DNA from: Struthio camelus
Taxonomy: Eukaryota > Chordata > Aves > Struthioniformes > Struthionidae
Reading direction: 5' to 3'
Length of the DNA stretch: 64,000 nt
Assembly (NCBI RefSeq): GCF_040807025.1
Contig: NC_090944.1
Location: 125,107,738 to 125,171,737 of the forward strand
Part shown: in pieces, positions 50,211 to 62,478 of the stretch
How the letters are laid out: each line of letters starts with the position of its first letter
How positions within the stretch are numbered: position 1 is the first letter of the stretch
Made by a program: the position numbers and the translations under genes
The notes under the pieces: generated by a model
Told to the model about the DNA's origin: nothing
Database searches by the model: none
The model's input: only the letters and a program-made list of their open reading frames with translations

Positions 50211-52769
50211 CTTCCTCTGAAATAGGCTATTTTGATTGAAAACAGATGGTGTACATTTTTGGCACAGTGCTTTAACTATATTAAAATGCTCTGAATGAAT
50301 ATGTGCTTATATCATACTTATATATGAATACATGTATATGCATACATACTATATCTATGCATACAGAAATAGATATGAGTTAAGGATATATCAATTTACA
50401 TATATCATATGCAAATGTAATGGATATGCTGAAAGATACTTAAGTGCAGCTGCACAGCTGACATACCTAAATATATAGGTTGTATTCTTCAGTGGTATTG
50501 AAATTACACACTATGTATTCTTCCCTCTCTCTAAGCAACAGACTTCACATTGTTGATGGAGTATATACTCTGACGTAACTCACGTTAATGTTCTTTATAT
50601 TTTCACGAGAAGTTTTGGTGTAGTTTCAGTAAGAGATGAATCACATCCTTTTGCATTAGCTCCAGGACCTATCTCCATCCTAGCTTGAACAGTGCACTTA
50701 ACAGACACCTTCTGCATTTGCAGCTTTTTTCTTTCTGCAACTGAATTGTTATGTCTTGAATACGACGCTTATCTTTTGAATTTGTTCTTTCTGTGATAAG
50801 ATTTGTTCCTGCATTAAGACTTCTCTAAACAGTTTGTCTCCAGCTAAGGACCGGTAAACTCTGAGTTGGACTCGCTGTCTGTCAGGATTAACATCTTCCC
50901 GCACATCATACCCTGAAGGAGATGACAAGGGCCAGTTTATAACTCCATGATTCTTTGCCTGGTTGCCTGCACCGTTGAGTCAGGTAAAGATGATCCGTCA
51001 TATCAGCTGACAAGCAACTCTGGAGGTCTTCCCTGTGGTTGGAAACTATCAGAACGGGCATGTATCTCCTGCTATCTCCAATGCATCCCTGGCAAAGATG
51101 GGAGGATGGGCCTTGGAAGTTACTTACGCAGGGAGAGTAGTGCACTAGCAACATAAAACCTAGTCACAACCCCTTTCCATGAAGGGGCAACACAGAGGAG
51201 CCAGAATAAACAACCATTGACTGTATTTCCATTTCTTTTATTGGTCGACTGGATTTTCCCCTTCACTTACCACAAAAGAGGTAAGGAAATAAGCCTTCAA
51301 ATCCACAGTTATGCAGGGGGAGTTGAGAACAGCTCATTCCCCACGGGTGCTAATCCTTTGTCTGCACATTGGCCCCAGCTACCTCATGCCTTACATGCAC
51401 ATGAAGTGGGCTACAGTCAGGGATGAGATTAGAATTTGGGAATTTACTCCTCACAGAAAGGGGAGTCTGGGCAAAAACAGTTATTTCGGTTTGTGCTAAT
51501 TCCTGCTGGATTGACCCATGAGTGCTCAACAGAAGAAGGAAATATTGCTGATACTCACTGCTCTTCAGGCTCTTTTGGTTCTAAATCTGCAGAATCCAGG
51601 AATCAGGAAATGCCTGCGCAAAGGTTTTGGAGAGGTCACAAAAACCAGAAGTATGCTACAGTGCTGGTTTATCTATGGATAAACAAAATATGGCCACTTA
51701 TTACAAAGAAAAAAAAGGTTATTTTCTTACAAAACTGTGGCTCAAAATACACAAAAAGTAACACTTATTTTTCTAGTTTTATAAGCAGTGCTGTAATGTA
51801 ATGTAACAAAAATATGAAGATCTCCACAACTGTACTAACAACATCAGCTACCAGCTGTTAATCAGGAGAGTACCTTACCTTACCTTTTATCTTGCATAGG
51901 ATGAACTATCATGTTCATATTTTCCTGACTCTTTCTTAAGCTACCCAGCTAACATTCTAGCACAAGCAAAGATTTGTTATGCTAATTTCCTCTGAATAGA
52001 AAGATAAACATCTGTACTCCAGATAGCTCTTTTGCAATTTAGTACACTAAGCTATTTTGCTCTAACTTTGCAAAATATAATATAAATTTCAAAGAAGAAA
52101 AAATTGCTAAAAGAAAAGCCTGTTCTTGCAGACTCCTGTATGGAGTCCAGGCCTCTCTCACATCAATAGGAAGGTCTCCAGGGTGACACTCTTGCCCTTT
52201 CTCTAGCCACTTTCTGCCAGGTAAGAGTCAGAGAAATGTAAAAGAGACTTAAAAGCTCCATATCTGATCGGAGGAAATTTTCCCAGTGCGGGCTAGGCAG
52301 AGACTGCCAAAGGCTTTGTTCCAGTTCCCTTTTAACAAGCCATTGGAAAGGGGTCTGAGTTAATTTTTCAGACTGCTCTACAGCACAAAGACAATAGCCT
52401 GGACCAAATCTGCTGGATTCATCTCCTACAGCAGCCCGGTACTGGGAGAATGACAAGGCTGTTTGAAGGCAACACAGACTGAGCCATTATGGCCTGCTGG
52501 TTTTGTGCAGCACAGGATCTTTGACCCATTGCTTTTTGTAGAATTCAGACTACGCTCTTACCATTTGCAATGCCAGCAGACTCTACTAATAAGCTACCTG
52601 ATATTTTTCCATGACTACTTAAAAGGATTCAGAGACTAAAGAAAAATCGTAAGGTGAACATAACACACAATATGTATTGAATAAAAAAGCCTGTTTTTTC
52701 TCTAGCCCTTTTCCCTTGAGTGGTGTTCTGAAGTGTTTGTTCATGTTCTCTCACTGTTTCCATATCTTT

Positions 52770-52900
52770 ACCAGACAGCACATATATCCCATGATACACA
52801 TATGGGGGAAACTGAGCCACAGAAGAACTACCTGATTAGCCTGAGACTACTTGGTGAACTGGCTGGAGATGGGAAGACTGCCCAGTTCTCTTAGTAATCT
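52770..52900 (+). repeat. MIR-like remnant, low identity
   Basis: ATATGGGGGAAACTGAGCCA then CAGAAGAACTACCTGATTAG and TGGGAAGACTGCCCAGTTCT keeps the MIR order GGGGAAACTGAGGCACAGAG...TAACTTGCC. Identity is low. Confidence 0.4.
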
Positions 52901-55729
52901 ACCCTTGGCCCCAATTCAGCACAGCACTTAGGTACTTGTTTAACTTAAACAAAATACTTAGTGCTTTACTATGAATCATAGACCTTTTTTTATTATCACT
53001 TTTACTGTAGGGTAAGGGAATTAAATCTTAGGAAAGCCTCGAAGCAAACAGGCGTAGTAAATTAAACATCCTGAGGCTCTGTGTTCTGGATCTGTCAGTG
53101 TCCCTGACCAAAGAGAGGAGGAGGAGGAGGTTCAGAGACTGTGGCCCAGCTCCCTTCCTCCTCCTGCAGGAGACAGCAGTGAGATTAAGGTCTGTAGGGT
53201 TGTTGCTGTGTGGAAGTAGCCACAGGAAGAATGGCTCCTGGGTACCTCCTGCGGAAGCTATTTTCATATGCATTAGCTACTTCCCTCATTATTCAGTTGA
53301 ATAAGTGAATCTCGACTTTGTTGAAAAGGCAGAGAGAGCATCTAGTAACTGCTGCTTCTGTCTTTTTTTGGAGAATGCACAACCATGACTAGGACTCTTC
53401 ATTGTAAAAATACAAATCTTTTCCTTATAACATCTTCAAAAAAACTTTTTTCACTACCTGCACGAAAAGACAATCTTTGTTGCATATGAAATGAAACCCT
53501 CCTCTTCAGAGACAGCCAAGGACTCATCCATAGTGAACAATGGACTCCAGCTGGTGAACCTAGCCGGACCTTGCTTCCTCCTGATCCATCATCACACATG
53601 TCATTTGTGAAGTCTTCTGGGCAAACTGTGAAACCATGGTTGGTGTCTGTGTTTGGAGAAGAAAGATATGAGGTGTAGATATAGTGTGACTAATGTTTCT
53701 ATGGCAGGTAAATATAATTACTAAGTTTTACAAGCCACCCATTTGAGGTGATGATCCACTGTATGCTTTGGCATAATGCGGGAATGTCAAGGGGAGGCAG
53801 TAACATCTCTGTGGTTAAGGCTGAATCTAGCCTCTGTTATAGCACCCTATTTCCCACTTTTCATCATAACTTCGGCTTGGAAAGCTGATTAAGTCTGAAG
53901 CTTGCCAAATGTATCTTGGTCACTTTGCAAAAACGGAAGAAAATCAGCCAAATGACTTCTGAGTTGTGGGTTATTAAAACTTACTCTGATTGGAAATACT
54001 TACTTTTAGTTTTTCTCGGTCCTTGTCTTCGTTTGGACTGGTTTCAATTAATGCAGCCCATAGTAACACTTAGTTTTGGCTTAAGAAAATGTCACTGCAG
54101 CTTAAACTTCTTCCCAGCTGAATTATTGTGACTGTGGAGAACTATTCTCTTCCTGACCCATATGTGCCCCCTTAGGAGAGGTTATTGCCCGCAGCCTGCT
54201 CTCTGATGCTTCTCGCTGCCCATCTGCAGGAGATTGTCCCTCCTTTTGATGTTTGGGAAGGACTAAGTGTGCCCTAACCTATTTCAGCCAAGGTGAACTG
54301 GTATACTTTAAACCATTACATAGTGATTCATCACTTAAACTGTTTCTTTTCAACTGAGGCAGGTAGAGAGCACTTGTGCTGGGGGATTTGCTCTCACAAG
54401 TGTAAGAGCAGTTACCTTAACCAAGGGAACAGCGCTAACAAAATGAAGCTGTGCCGCAGCTGACTCGCAGCTTCTCCCACAAATATGGTAACTTTCAGGG
54501 CATAGGCTTTTCTGTCCACACATAAGGAGCCGAGCCAGTGCTACGTTCACACTTTGGATTAAACTAGTGCAAATATTTGTCTTTCTCTACCTCAAAAATA
54601 CTTTGAATCATGCTTATAGCCTTTCCATAAAATTAATTATTCTTAATTTTTGCACTGAGAGTATACGAAGAAAAATGGCTGACATTGTGCAAAGTTATAA
54701 GCCATGCTTATTCTACAGAAATCTGAGTCCAAATCTTTTCTGTTTGTTTCAGAAGAAATTATGAGTCCAGCTATGTTCTTGCTGAGATCAAGGAGGCTGT
54801 TCTGCCATTGAGCAAAGGGGGAACGTGACTGAACACTACATAATATTTTGAAATTGTCTTCTGTTGCCTATTTCTTTTCAAGATCTCCTTCTTTCTTTGG
54901 GAGGCGCCCTAAAGTTACCTGCTGAGTGGCAAGAGGTCTTTACGTATAGCAGATGCTTTTCACGAGTGTCTCAAGCTTTACAGAACACTTCATTTTTCCA
55001 TTAGCTTTCACTGCAGAAAGAATAAATCCACAAAACGTATTACTGGCAAATAATAAGAGTTGGGTTTTAGTCATTGTTAGCTGCAGCACTGCCATAACCT
55101 GGTTAGAATGTGATGACTAATAGCAAATTTAATTCTTGAAGAGAGAGATGGGGTTTGCTGCCTGTGATATTTAGCAAACAAACTAAAAATGCCAATTATT
55201 GATAAACCACAGCATTTTGATTTCAATCTACAGACTTTGATAGAGGTGTCTCTTTATATTAAGAATCCTGTCACTACTTTGACTTCCGCCTGAATTGTAA
55301 TTGTCATCATCGTCTACCTCTATTTTCCCAATGAAAAACATGTTTTAGAACCTTGTTGCTGTTTTGCATTTTTTAAGTTAAAAATAAATAAAATATAAAA
55401 TAGAGGCACTGATATTTCCAATATATCAATGTTCTTTGAAATGAAATTCAATTTAACCAAAATACTACTTTAAAACAAGAAAAAAAAAAACCTGAATTAC
55501 TCAGGATTACAATCTAAAAACTCCAAAACCTTGGGGAAATTAAGATCTGTATGTGATCTCCAGCACTCACTTTTATAATGAGCTGAGAACTCTGAGCCCT
55601 TCTGTGCTGCAAGGCTAATCCAGCTCAACCCATCCTGGGCTGACAATCCCAATTATGCTTCTTGCTGGACTTGTTTTCATCTAAGTGCAGAATTTTCTAC
55701 TGTTTACAAATTAGGTTTTTTCACCTCTC

Positions 55730-55930
55730 CCTCTTCACAAGCTTCCCTCCCACTCTCTCGCCAAATTCCCTGCTCTTGGCTTCCCCTTTCTAAATCACTC
55801 TTCCTTCCCATCTCCAAATTAATCATCACCCTCTCTCTCTCTCTCCTCTGTATTCCATTTTCCCTTATTTCATCCTGTTTCCTTCTGTCTTAAAGATCTC
55901 TTAGTCACAGGTTTCCTCATTCCTTGTCTC
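55730..55930 (+). repeat. Pyrimidine-rich, low-complexity tract
   Basis: About 200 bases rich in C and T on plus, with a CTCTCTCTCTCTC core near 55833. No gene seen. Confidence 0.8.
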
Positions 55931-58900
55931 TTTCATCATTGTTACTTACACGACAGCAGTAGCTAGTTGCATTTTTTAAATCAATCACCTTCACAGTTAG
56001 ATCTTCATTGCATTCATCTCTAAGTATGCCTAGTTTTCTTCTAAATCTGTAGCATCGTGTGTACACCAAAAGCTTCAGAGAAACAGGTATTAAAAGCCTT
56101 GGTTGTGATTAGTAGCAACTATCAAACATTGCAAAGAAAGTATGTTTACAAGCAGCTCTCATGTAGAGTTACTGTAACTGTAAGCTGAGCAACACTAGTT
56201 TTGCACAGGCACCAGCCTGTGCAATGTAAATGTGTAATGCAAATTTATCCACTTTTCTTTTGAATTAATGGATTTTCTTGCAGTGTCTTGTAGTTGCAGT
56301 GGCAGAAATTTGCATCCATCCAGTTTCACATATAAATACATGGTCTTCCTGAGAACTCTTCAGCCTGAAAAGCCACTTGACCTGAGGAAGAGTTCTACCT
56401 CATTAAATAGCCTCATTTAAGAGTCTGAAGTATCTTGAAGAGTTCAACTTTCTGAGGTGGCACAACAGATTCAGAAGTTGGTGGAAGAAAACTTATGCAC
56501 AGACAGAGGAATTTGCAGGAGAGAACAGGACAAAAGGCTTGAAAAGCTACCAAGCCTGAAGACTACAAAAACAAGAGAGAAAAGAACATTCTTAGATTTG
56601 TTACTCAAGAAAGGAGAGTAAGAACAACCTCACACTGCTACACAGATGCTAATTAAGCTTCACAGCATCACTACGAGGTTTGTCAGACTCAGTCCCACTT
56701 TTACACGAAAAACATACAGTGAGAGATGAAACAGCATTGTCAGAGTGCAAGCAGAAACCCACTTGGAGTCCAGCATGAGACATAATTTTGGTCAGTTTAT
56801 AGTTTGCATCTTAAAAACACCATTCAAAACAACAGCAATTTCAAGCAGTTACAAATGAAATCACTTCCTCTCATCTTCCATAATTACAGAGGCTATTTTG
56901 TTCATATTTGGAACACAGCACCCGTGGACACTTCAATAGGTCCAAAAGCACTTCATGTCTTCACAGAAAATAGTATCCTGCTGGTGGTCATGCTGGTGGT
57001 TTCATTCTTTTAAATGAGGACTAAAAGCAGAGGAGCGAGGCTGATATAAAACTAGCAAAGTGAGATCAGTATGATGCAATTAGTCTCTGAGGTAAAATTA
57101 GTCAGTTCAGCTATTCACAGAAAATCGTTAAGATTATAAATAAGACTCCAAAAGGCAATAAAAGAAGCCCGAAGGAAGGGAAAGATAATTCTGTATTTAC
57201 AATTTTCACATACAGATACACATTTATGATCATTATTTTTGGATTACGGAAAAGAAGTATTAATTTTGCCAACTATTGTTTAGCTCTTGTACTTTGACTT
57301 GACTGTAGACATCATAGCAGAAATAGGTCTTGGGAAGGAATTTAGAGAGGAAAAGAATAATGGAATTACAGGTCTTTTAAAAACATTAAGGCATGTTACT
57401 GAATGCATTATTACAGGTCCTGAGCCTAATTCAGTTCTGTGATAGACGCATTAGTTTCAGTGAAGAAAACTCCTTGTCCACTGGGATTGAGTTTCCCCCA
57501 TTTATAAGATTTATATTAAAACTACAATACTACAGATAGTGGAACAGGTATTACTCACTTTACACGTGCAAGTCTTCAATGTACCCCTAGTCTGCAGCCA
57601 ACGTGCATTATGTAGTTACCTGTAATCTTTTGCAACCTAAGTTATTATTACAGTTAGAAGACCTACCTTTTGAAATGACACCATCCTAATTTGTGTGCCG
57701 GTACTGTTTTTTTCATAGAGTACAGCTCAGATTTTCCTCTGGAGACGAACTGCTGTTTCAGTACAAACAAAGTGTGTCTACAAAGTCAAGTTTTGGAGAA
57801 CACAAAACACTGGATGCAAAATTTAGCCAACATATAAAGGCCCCTTTTGTGTCATTCTCCCTTACCATATAGCAGACCTACCAGTTACAAGCATTTATTT
57901 GTCTGCAGAGGGAGTGTATGGGACCCCTCTTGACTTTAGAATGGGTTTGCAGGCCAAAAGCAGATATCTGCAGTATTTTCCCCTAAAGCAGCATATTTCA
58001 TGTCCCTGGTTAGAAAAGGCAGTTTATTCTATCATGCTAACCTTAGGAATTGCAACAATCAAAATACATGTTGTTAATACAAAATATATTGTTTCAACCT
58101 TATCCTCCTCATACACCACTATTCCCTTTGTTGCTATCCTTTCTTAATTCATTGTAAGATGTACATTCCTTATCATCTTTAGTTATTTTTAGGTACCATA
58201 AACATGTGCAAAGCTAAGTAATAAAAAGTAAATATTATCGTAATATTAGTAAAATAGGAATGGAGTAAAATAAACACATGATAATTATTAAAGATACTGC
58301 AATACGTTAGCACTACTCGCATGATGTGTATTTTGAGGACCCTGTACTTTTCAGTGACAGAACATACAAGACATAAAGAATTTATGCTAAGTTCTTTTGT
58401 TGATTTTTCTAAATATTGATTGAAGTTTTTCTTGCATTCTTTCTTGTAAATCAGAGATAAAACAATTTTCTGTCCCACGGGGGTATTGTGAGAATAAATC
58501 ATCTAGTACATAGATAATTTTCGGCAAATACAAAGGTGCTAGTCATTGTTTTAATTACCTATGCTCCTCACGGCTCTCGTGACAGAATTGGTCAGTAGAG
58601 CCCAATGGGCGAATCATGGAATTGTTGCGGAAAGCAGCCTATATGTTTTCGGACAAAGTACAGGCTATCAAATGAGTAGCGAACTAGTTATTGCTGGCAT
58701 TTTGTGTCCAACTGAGGCTAAAAGAGAATGGTTTTAATATAAACGTATCCTGTGCCTCTTTAGTCTCACTTGAGCTGAAAGTATTTTGAAAAGAACTGAC
58801 TTGTTGTGCTTCTTTCAAGGGGTCTTGACAGAAACAAGGGTTAGGCTTTAAGACTAGAAATACAGGAAAACTAAGTGCCTTTTCTAGGTATCCTTATGAG

Positions 58901-61077
58901 GCAATGCTTCCATGTTTGCAAACATTTGGACTGTGATTAAAACCTGGAAAGACTTTATTATTGGCTGAGGAAAACGTAGTAACATAAGTAAATAAGTGAA
59001 ATACCCACACCCATCATATCTCTGGCAGTAGTTCTCCAGTTCACTTCCCTACCAGCTGGTGCCAAAGTCCAAAAGGCTAACATGTCCTTAACTCTTTGTC
59101 TTCTCCCTTTTCCGTCTACTATGCTACTAATGCTTAATGTACGTTCAGGATGAACTTGGCTGACGTGTTTCCAGCCTCTATGGGATGTGGATTTCGCTCT
59201 CGTCCTCCTACCCCAGCAGTAGCAATTTATTTTTATTGTTGGCGTCTGCCTTCCCCCACCCACAGCTTCAATACCGATTTCCACAAGTTCAGCGAAAAGG
59301 CACCAGAAAATATTTCACTCTCATTGTACAACTGCCTGACTGCCACAGCTTCAGGGTGGGCCCACACCATGGAGGCGCTGTGGTGCCTCGTTTAATGACG
59401 ATTACAGTTGACAAGGATCAGTAGCACACAAGATCCTTGCAGCAGGCTCCTGTCATATCAGGGGGGCACAAGAAGGGAACCCTTTGCGTGTCCCGGTCTT
59501 CTCAGTTTTACCCTAATACTTCTACCAATCTCAAGTTTACTTACATTTTTAGTTGTTTTTAAGGATGTTTCTTGGAGAGCTTCTGAGTAAAAAGCATCCA
59601 GAAGGAAATTCTCTGCACGTTTCTCCATTCACCAAAAGCTGGCAAGAAAAAGTTTCTTCCTTTCAAAGACCTTTGTCCAAGCTCTTGGATCCCCTTCCCG
59701 TGCTCACCAAGAGCAAGTAGACCGCTCTCCCCTGCAGAGTCCCTCTGTCCTTCCTTTTCGATCGCGTAAGGTGGAAGGGGAGCCACTGTCCTCTGTAGCT
59801 CCAGGCCACTGAGTTTACACGTAGCTGAGTGATTCTGAGCAATACATATTTTTCTATAAATCTAAGCCAAATGCATGGGATTCTCCTTTTTTTAATCTTG
59901 CCGCTGTATTTCATCTTTATCTGCATGGGTGTACAAAATTGTTAATGTTTTACAAAACCTGGCAAAAAGGCCAGCCAAAAAAACTTATTATATAGATGTT
60001 ATGGCAAGAACCAGCGGAGGGTCTTTTGCTGATTATCAAAACGAGGGCCTACGTGCCTGAATTATTTCCTTCCGGTGAGCTCCAACAGACACTGGATTTA
60101 GTTGGCTTTCAGGGAACGCTGAACTTCACTGATTTCCACCGACCCTCGGTCAAATGGCTCAGAACCGGGCTATCTTTCTCCCAGTTCATCCGACTTCTGA
60201 TGAAGGACAAGTTAACCTAAATTATGAGCTGACTTGAAGATGGTATTGCTTCAAGCCCCACCGGTACCGCATCCGTTACATATTTTGAGGTGAAAAATGC
60301 TGCCACACGCTACTAAATGGCTGCCGTTTTCCATGCCAGAGATGGCCTGGTTTCAGCAGCGAGCCAACTCTGTATTTGCTTGCGTTGCACCGTAGATTCC
60401 TACGGCACAAAAGGCATTTCAGAGGGGAAGATATTACCATGATGAACCAGTGTTATTTCTAATCATCTAAATCTGAAGCGAATGGGGCCCGTACCATCAC
60501 CGGGAGCTTTTCTAAAAAGCTCGGCACGGATGCCGTTAAAGGGGGGGGGGGGAACCCAGCACAAACGGAGCATTCCTCCCCGCGCCCTTCGGCGTTTAAC
60601 AGGGCAGTAGTGTGGCGGGTTTTTTTTTCTTTTTTCTCTTTTTTTAGCTGCAAGGTGCGATTACCGCAGACACGACGCGCTGCCCCGCGCAGCCGCCAAC
60701 GGCTGAGGGGAACCGGCCGGCGCGCGGCGCCGCAACCGCCACAGGGGCGGCGGGAAGGGGGGAGGGGCGAGGCGGGGCGGCGGCTCCCCTCGGCGGCGGG
60801 CGGCGCGGGACGTGCCTGAGGGGGGCCCCCGGCACCCGCCGCCTCCGCAGCCCGCGAGGCGTTGCGCGCCGGCCGGCCTGCCCTCCCTCTCCCCCTGCCT
60901 CCGCGCTGGTCCCCCTTCCCCTCGGTCCGCCCGTATCCCTGCATTCCCTGCTGCAGCATTTCTTCCTTCCCTTCCCCCCCCCCCCCCAATCCCGTCAGTA
61001 GCGGCGGCTCCCGGGCTCGGCTCCCCGCGCTGCGGTGGTGCTCGGCGGCGGCTTCCCCCCCCTCCCGCCCCGCCGCG

Positions 61078-61088
61078 GCCGCCATGTT
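61078..61088 (-). promoter_or_regulatory. YY1-type site (AACATGGCGGC on minus)
   Basis: The plus strand reads GCCGCCATGTT, the reverse complement of the AANATGGCGGC pattern bound by YY1. Such sites often sit at or just downstream of the start of TATA-less vertebrate promoters. The ATG inside it also opens a 13-codon upstream ORF. Confidence 0.55.
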
Positions 61089-61125
61089 GGGCTGCTGCGA
61101 GCTCGGCGGCGGCTCCTGCGTGTGA
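61084..61125 (+). other. Upstream ORF 1, 13 codons
   Basis: ATG inside the YY1-type site opens MLGCCELGGGSCV and stops at TGA 61123. Context is GCCGCCATGT: good at -3, poor at +4. It matters only if transcription starts upstream of it. Confidence 0.4.
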
Positions 61126-61144
61126 GGGAGGGAGCGAGGGAGGG
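61126..61144 (+). other. Potential G-quadruplex in leader/promoter
   Basis: Four GGG runs at 61126, 61130, 61138 and 61142 are separated by loops of 1, 5 and 1 bases on the plus strand, immediately after the uORF 1 stop. If transcribed it could form an RNA quadruplex in the 5' UTR. Confidence 0.5.
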
Positions 61145-61263
61145 AGAGAGGGAGCGGCGGGGAAGAGGAGGGCACGGAAGCGGGGGAAACGGGGGAGGGA
61201 GAGCGCCGGCTGCTGCCGCTCCCTGCCCTCCCCCCGCCTCCACACACACACGGGCGGAGGAAG

Positions 61264-61326
61264 ATGCCCTTTGCCCGGTGGGGCGAAGCCGGGAGAGCAT
61301 CCCGCCGCCGACGCCGCCGGCAGTGA
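61264..61326 (+). other. Upstream ORF 2, 20 codons, arginine-rich
   Basis: ATG in AAGATGCC opens a 20-codon frame ending in a run of arginines from a GCCGCCGACGCC repeat, then TGA at 61324. It lies in the presumed 5' UTR of CDC42BPA and has a weak start context. Confidence 0.4.
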
Positions 61327-61479
61327 GTGAAGCCGCCGCCAGGGCCTCCTCGCCCGGGGCCGCCGCCGCCACAGCCCCGTCCGGCCGGAGCGGGGACCCC
61401 GGCGTTTTGCTTGCCCGCTCGCCCGCCCCAGGACGCGCACCCGGAGGAGGAGGAGGAGGGCGTGGACGACGCCGCAGCC

Positions 61480-61506
61480 ATGGGAAGGGATTTGACAGCG
61501 TTATGA
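61480..61506 (+). other. Upstream ORF 3, 8 codons, near-ideal Kozak
   Basis: GCAGCCATGG is close to the ideal vertebrate initiation context, better than that of the main CDC42BPA start. The frame encodes MGRDLTAL and stops at TGA 61504, which overlaps the next ATG (ATGA at 61503). If it is in the mature leader it should be translated by most scanning ribosomes and should reduce or condition translation of the kinase. Confidence 0.5.
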
Positions 61507-61544
61507 GCGTTTTCCACCCGCGCCGCGGCGGTGCCGCCGCGTAG
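61503..61544 (+). other. Upstream ORF 4, 13 codons, overlapping uORF 3 stop
   Basis: The ATG overlaps the TGA of the preceding uORF (ATGA arrangement). It runs to TAG at 61542 with the frame MSVFHPRRGGAAA. A ribosome ending uORF 3 could in principle restart here. Confidence 0.35.
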
Positions 61545-61613
61545 GGGCTGCCTATCCCGCCGGCTGCCTCCGCGCCTCCGCGCCGCCGCCCCTCGGCACC
61601 GCAGAGGAGAAAA

Positions 61614-61643
61614 ATGAAGACTTTAGTTTTTTTGAATCACTGA
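61614..61643 (+). other. Upstream ORF 5, 9 codons
   Basis: AAAAATGAAG opens MKTLVFLNH and ends in TGA at 61641, 21 bases before a good splice donor. It marks the change from GC-rich to AT-rich sequence at the proposed end of the leader exon. Confidence 0.35.
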
Positions 61644-61890
61644 AAAGCCTTAAAAGGAGACTCGGTAAGGAGGAGGAGGAGGAGGACGGGAACGGCTCCC
61701 CGGGGCAGGACTTGGCTGCGCCCTGAGGAGGGGCTGCGCCTGGGGGACCTGCTCCCCGCCCCCACCCGCGAGCGGTGGCCGCGGATGCGCCCTCGGAGCG
61801 GCGCGGGCGGCGGCGCAGGCGGAGGCGGGGGGCGCTCGGTAGCCTCCCCTCCGGTGCGCGCTTTATTTTCTCCTTCCTTTTTGTACGGTT

Positions 61891-61906
61891 CCCCCCCCCC
61901 CCCCCC
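61891..61906 (+). repeat. Homopolymer of 16 C
   Basis: Sixteen consecutive C lie inside the proposed 5'-UTR intron. A 14-base C run at 60974-60987 and a 12-base G run at 60541-60552 occur in the same island. The lengths may be unreliable because such runs are hard to sequence. Confidence 0.9.
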
Positions 61907-62039
61907 GATTCTTTCTGGGAGGTGAAACGCTGATGCAAACTGAATGGGGCTTTTACACTTTAATGATGCAGTGGGATTCTTTTCAGGATTATGTTGCATG
62001 ATTTGAATTTTGGATGAAGGAGAAGACCTTTTTGAATAG

Positions 62040-62043
<4 letters not shown>

Positions 62044-62070
<27 letters not shown>
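62044..62070 (+). repeat. (TA)n microsatellite
   Basis: About 13 TA units followed by GTACGTATGTATG, in the proposed 5'-UTR intron of CDC42BPA. Likely polymorphic. Confidence 0.95.
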
Positions 62071-62074
<4 letters not shown>

Positions 62075-62478
62075 GTATGTATGCACCCACGCACATAAAA
62101 CTGGTGTCGGTCAGTCTTGGTTGTATTTCATTTTAATTATTATTTAAATGTCAGAAATGACTATATATTTTTTTCTTTCCTATTAAACACATTAAATTTT
62201 TTTTTTAGGATAACTATTTTCTTTCCTTAAAAATTCTATAATACATATGCGCACACATTATATACGTGTGTCTGAAACTTACTGGGATTTGTTTTCAGGC
62301 TAGGAACACTGCAGTGGGTTGTAAGTTAAGCACCAACCCAGTTTGACACTCGTTTAAGAAATACTGTTGATTTTTCTTTTTAAACAACAATACCTTCAAA
62401 AGTTGGTTTTTGATTTTTTTTTTTTTTAAAGTAATAATAATAATTAAAAAAGAAACCCCAATGCAAACTGAAACAACC

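Larger units (their letters stand above)
48587..60539. other. Upstream intergenic region of CDC42BPA
   Basis: AT-rich DNA with two MIR-like remnants and a pyrimidine tract. Several isolated splice-like motifs occur on the minus strand (for example near 51.13, 51.27, 57.66 and 57.86 kb) but they do not bound convincing exons. No coding gene seen. Enhancers of the kinase gene may lie here but cannot be identified from a single sequence. Confidence 0.6.
60540..61865 (+). promoter_or_regulatory. CDC42BPA: CpG island promoter and 5' leader region of CDC42BPA
   Basis: About 1.3 kb of very GC-rich, CpG-dense sequence stands out against AT-rich flanks. It holds GGGGCGG boxes at 60744-60750 and 60774-60780, GGA and GCC repeats, and no TATA box in a convincing place. 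It lies just upstream of the first coding exon of CDC42BPA on the same strand, so it is the expected housekeeping-type promoter plus non-coding leader. The exact start site cannot be read from sequence; the YY1-type site at 61078 makes the area near 61.08 kb a fair guess. Long open frames on both strands here (up to 352 codons on minus) are a by-product of high GC and repeat content, not genes. A divergent transcript from the same island is possible but nothing shows it. Confidence 0.9.
61665..62298 (+). other. CDC42BPA: Probable 5'-UTR intron of CDC42BPA
   Basis: The donor is CTCG|GTAAGG at 61665 and the best acceptor is TTTGTTTTCAG|G with AG at 62297-62298. Weaker acceptors end at 62208 (T-rich run then TTAG) and 62431 (T run then AAAG). 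Removing this segment takes out the run of 16 C, the (TA)n repeat and several AUGs. It leaves a stretch from 62299 to 62460 with no ATG before the in-frame ATG at 62461, which is what a functional leader would look like. The alternative is one long unspliced first exon. This is inference from splice-site quality only. Confidence 0.5.

Noticed and set aside
57560-57880. Cluster of minus-strand donor-like motifs (GTAACT, GTAGGT, GTAAGG)
   Set aside because: None is paired with a convincing acceptor at exon distance.
60459-61517. 352-codon minus-strand frame in the CpG island, plus overlapping long frames on both strands
   Set aside because: High GC content and GCC/GGA repeats keep all frames open. 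The sequences are low-complexity Arg/Ala/Pro/Gly-rich, and the real transcript runs on plus toward CDC42BPA.
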